From contig JBBDWR010000020.1 of the NCBI GenBank assembly GCA_040902745.1, forward strand, positions 1-14,884: a stretch of 14,884 bases of DNA. Reading direction: 5' to 3'. This document shows positions 12,997 through 14,884 of this stretch, piece by piece. Positions within the stretch are counted from its first letter, which is position 1, and each line of letters starts with the position of its first letter. Made by a program: the position numbers and the translations under genes. A model generated the notes under the pieces. It searched no databases. It worked only from the letters and a program-made list of their open reading frames with translations, and was not told the origin of the DNA. Source of the stretch: JBBDWR01 sp040902745 (GTDB taxonomy: Bacteria > Actinomycetota > UBA4738 > HRBIN12).

Positions 12997-14231
12997 AGAA
13001 CTTCATCCGGCATCGGTCGACGTGGGAGTTCTACCTCGACTTGGGCGAGCAGCTCGCGCAACGCTGCACGAACTGCGCCCGGAGGATGTGGGTCGAGCGC
13101 CGGCCCGCTGACGTCTGCCCACGTTGCGGGGGAACGCTCGCAGAGGCGCGTCCGGAGCGCCGGCAGCGGTGGCAGGCAGGATTCGCGCTCAAGAAGGATG
13201 CGGAGGCAGCGCGCAAGGAGGAGCTCCGGCGGCTCGAGGCGGGCGGCGATCCGATCCCCAGCGACGAGACCATCGCGGAGTACCTGACTCGTTGGCTGGT
13301 CGATCGCGCGGCCCGACAAGAGATCCGACCGCGGACGGTTCAGCGCTACGGCCAGATCATCGAAACCGACATCGCCCCGCAGATCGGTGGGGTGAGGCTG
13401 TCGAAGATCCGGGCAGCGGAAGTGAACCGTGTCCTCGACGCGATGGCGGCCCGAGGCTTATCGTCGTCGAGCCAGCGTCAGGCTCGTGCGATTCTCGGCC
13501 GAGCACTGCAGGACGCCGCCAGCGACGGCCTGATCCCCATCAACGTCGCTCGAGTATCGCGATCACCGGGCAATTCCCAGCGCAAGGTGAAGCCGCCGAC
13601 CGCCGAGCAGGTCCGCGCACTCCTCGACAAGGCGGAGGGCACGCCATGGGAGGTGCCGCTCACGATCGCGGCATTCACGGGCGCTCGGCGAGGGGAGGTG
13701 CTCGGACTGGCCTGGTCGGACTTCGAGCTTCCATCGGAGGGCCGGGGAACGATGGAGATCGCCCGCGCTTTGCAGCGCCCCGCATCCGGTCGCTCGCTCG
13801 ATCTGGTCGATCCGAAGACCTCCAATGCCCATCGCAAGCTTGCCATCCCACCCGTTCTCGTCGCCTTTCTGCGGCGACATCGCGCCGAGCAGCGTCGCCG
13901 GCTGCTCCAAATCGGCAGTGATCGACAGTGGGCCACAGCAGATCTCGTGTGTGAGCGCGGGGACGGGGGACCGCTTGACCCCGACGGTTTCACACATGCC
14001 ACGAAGCGAATTGCGAGGGATGCCGGTCTGCCGGCCTCATTCACGCTCCATGCGCTGAGGCATGCCGCGGCCACGCAACTCCTCGAGGCGGGTGTCTCAG
14101 TGAAGGTCGCCAGCTCTATGCTCGGACATTCCAGCTCGAGCTTCACGGCAGACCAGTACCAGTACGTGCTGCAGAAGATGACGGAAGCAGGGGCTGACGC
14201 GCTGGGCAAGGCATACGGGACTGCCCGCTAG
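12993..14231 (+). CDS. int: tyrosine integrase with N-terminal zinc ribbon
   Basis: A 412-residue site-specific recombinase that would insert and excise the element. The catalytic domain (from about 200) has Arg232 (TGARRGE), Lys275 (DPKTSNAHRKL), His353 and Arg356 (LHALRHAAATQLLEAG), His379 (LGHSS) and nucleophile Tyr389 (TADQYQYVL). The core-binding SAM-like domain is at about 90-185 (ETIAEYLTRWLVD; RPRTVQRYGQIIETDIAP). The N-terminal arm-binding region is unusual: between its first strands (STWEFYLDL) and its helix (GFALKKDAEAARKEELRRL) lies a four-cysteine insert, Cys25-x2-Cys28 and Cys42-x2-Cys45, that looks like a zinc ribbon. GTG at 12993 is chosen from its GTGA overlap with the HTH gene and the GGGGAGGAG just before. 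All catalytic residues are present; the usual His two residues after the nucleophile is Tyr391. Confidence 0.93.
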   Translation: MKNFIRHRSTWEFYLDLGEQLAQRCTNCARRMWVERRPADVCPRCGGTLAEARPERRQRWQAGFALKKDAEAARKEELRRLEAGGDPIPSDETIAEYLTRWLVDRAARQEIRPRTVQRYGQIIETDIAPQIGGVRLSKIRAAEVNRVLDAMAARGLSSSSQRQARAILGRALQDAASDGLIPINVARVSRSPGNSQRKVKPPTAEQVRALLDKAEGTPWEVPLTIAAFTGARRGEVLGLAWSDFELPSEGRGTMEIARALQRPASGRSLDLVDPKTSNAHRKLAIPPVLVAFLRRHRAEQRRRLLQIGSDRQWATADLVCERGDGGPLDPDGFTHATKRIARDAGLPASFTLHALRHAAATQLLEAGVSVKVASSMLGHSSSSFTADQYQYVLQKMTEAGADALGKAYGTAR

Positions 14232-14414
14232 TTCGTAGGTACGAGGAGTCCTGATTGCTCCTATGCCCGAATCACATTGCTCCGAAGTTCACCTGATCCG
14301 CTACACGCTGCGCTAGAAGAGTGGAGAGACAACCGGGGAAAGGCCATACCCCGCCCTTCCGATCGCGGCCGGGTGGGGCTTCATATACTCGGATCCGAAA
14401 GTCTCCATCTACAT
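14232..14414. other. gap after the integrase, candidate attachment region
   Basis: No gene. In elements like this the attachment site usually lies beside int, so one end of the element may be here. I searched by eye for a copy of any part of this gap in the gene-poor stretches to the left and found none longer than about nine bases. AGGAG (14244-14248) and CTCCT (14258-14262) can pair, and so can GGGG and CCCC near 14340, but neither looks like a terminator. Base composition becomes more AT-rich from here on. Confidence 0.35.
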
Positions 14415-14884
14415 CTACGCGAGCATCGGTCCGGCGTGTGGGGCAAACTCCGCGAAAGTATCAAACAGAACGAGTCGTACCTCTCGCTCAAGCGGTCGAG
14501 TGAGGATGTCCTGAATCCTTCGCCTGTGCTCTTGGTTGGGGTTCACGATCACTATTCGTTCGAGCTTAGAGTTTGCGGCGAGGGCCAAGCGGAAGAGCGA
14601 CTCAACGTGGAGGTCTGTCGGGGTGAACGAGAACCCGATGAAGGTAATCACCGATGACTTCCGGAGCGCGAGCTCTGCTCTACTCCACAAGGCTCTGAAT
14701 ATTGGCTTGGCTCCAATCGTCTTTGCGTACTCGGGGGGAATGATCTCGTACAGCTTGTCCCCGCGCTGCTTGTATGGCTTCTGACGCAGGCGAATCTTCC
14801 CCGTCTCGGCCATTGGGAACGGATACCAATTCAACGATCCGTGCAACTTGAGAAGGTTGATTGACCGATTTTCCAAGTGAACTG
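14415..14884 (-). CDS. SIR2-like protein, C-terminal part
   Basis: The frame is open to the window end, so only the last 155 or so residues are present; the start is beyond 14884. It opens with NLLKLHGSLNWYP, the strand with the catalytic-type His-Gly of SIR2-fold proteins. It continues with LWSRAELALRKSSVITFIGF, then SFTPTDLHVESLFRLAL and LERIVIVNPNQEHRRRIQDI, which is the normal close of SIR2_2-type Rossmann domains that bind NAD. Such domains occur in many anti-phage systems that deplete NAD, but also in other proteins, and the N-terminal part that would tell is missing. It converges on the integrase gene and lies outside or at the very edge of the element. The TTG at 14874-14876 is only an internal codon in my view. 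Composition is less GC-rich than the integrase. Confidence 0.78.
   Translation of the reverse strand, partial: VHLENRSINLLKLHGSLNWYPFPMAETGKIRLRQKPYKQRGDKLYEIIPPEYAKTIGAKPIFRALWSRAELALRKSSVITFIGFSFTPTDLHVESLFRLALAANSKLERIVIVNPNQEHRRRIQDILTRPLEREVRLVLFDTFAEFAPHAGPMLA

Noticed and set aside
14232..14414. Attachment site pair with the left part of the window
   Set aside because: No shared run longer than about nine bases was found by eye, and no copy of the 30-bp repeat lies beside the integrase.
1..14884. tRNA, rRNA or CRISPR array
   Set aside because: No tRNA cloverleaf, rRNA-like stretch or regularly spaced repeat array was seen on either strand.

Overview
The window is a high-GC piece of DNA with GTG starts, four-base stop/start overlaps and at least one apparently leaderless gene. 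This fits an actinomycetote (actinobacterial lineage); I cannot place it more finely. Coding is dense except at the left edge (1-298), at 1469-1758, in a degraded stretch at 3347-4276, and in two short gaps (9104-9437 and 14232-14414).

Layout from left to right. (1) A secreted PQQ-type beta-propeller protein (299-1468) with a promoter that abuts its ATG. (2) A three-gene plus-strand cluster: a VapB45-like antitoxin with a DUF433 end (1759-2466), a VapC45-like PIN toxin (2469-2864) and a DUF2247-like protein (about 2888-3346). (3) A decayed stretch holding the frameshifted C-terminus of an adenine/cytosine-N4 DNA methyltransferase (about 3489-3635) and one copy (3840-3869) of a 30-bp imperfect direct repeat. 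(4) A single-chain Type ISP restriction-modification enzyme of about 1608 residues on the minus strand (4277-9103), with Mrr-type nuclease, SF2 translocase, N6-adenine methyltransferase and target-recognition regions. The second copy of the 30-bp repeat lies just beyond its start (9226-9255). (5) A compact integrative-element core. A minus-strand operon carries an Xre-type repressor, an excisionase-like HTH protein, a small CxxC protein and a D5/P4-type SF3 replicative helicase (12127 down to 9438). It diverges from a plus-strand pair, an HTH protein plus a tyrosine integrase with an unusual zinc-ribbon insertion (12256-14231). A perfect 10+3+10 palindrome sits between the two arms. (6) The C-terminal part of a SIR2-like protein, convergent with the integrase and cut by the window end (14415-14884).

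Together this looks like a phage-satellite-like or small integrative element. It has int and a regulator on one arm, and repressor, xis and replication genes on the other. A Type ISP restriction system next to it is plausible cargo, and the flanks carry a toxin-antitoxin pair and a SIR2-type gene, both classes often found in defence islands. The most notable signals not explained by genes are three. First, the direct repeats bracket the restriction gene. Second, there are iteron-like inverted repeats inside the 3' part of the helicase gene. Third, symmetric elements crowd the divergent control region. No capsid, portal, terminase or conjugation gene is visible, and I could not identify both ends of the element.
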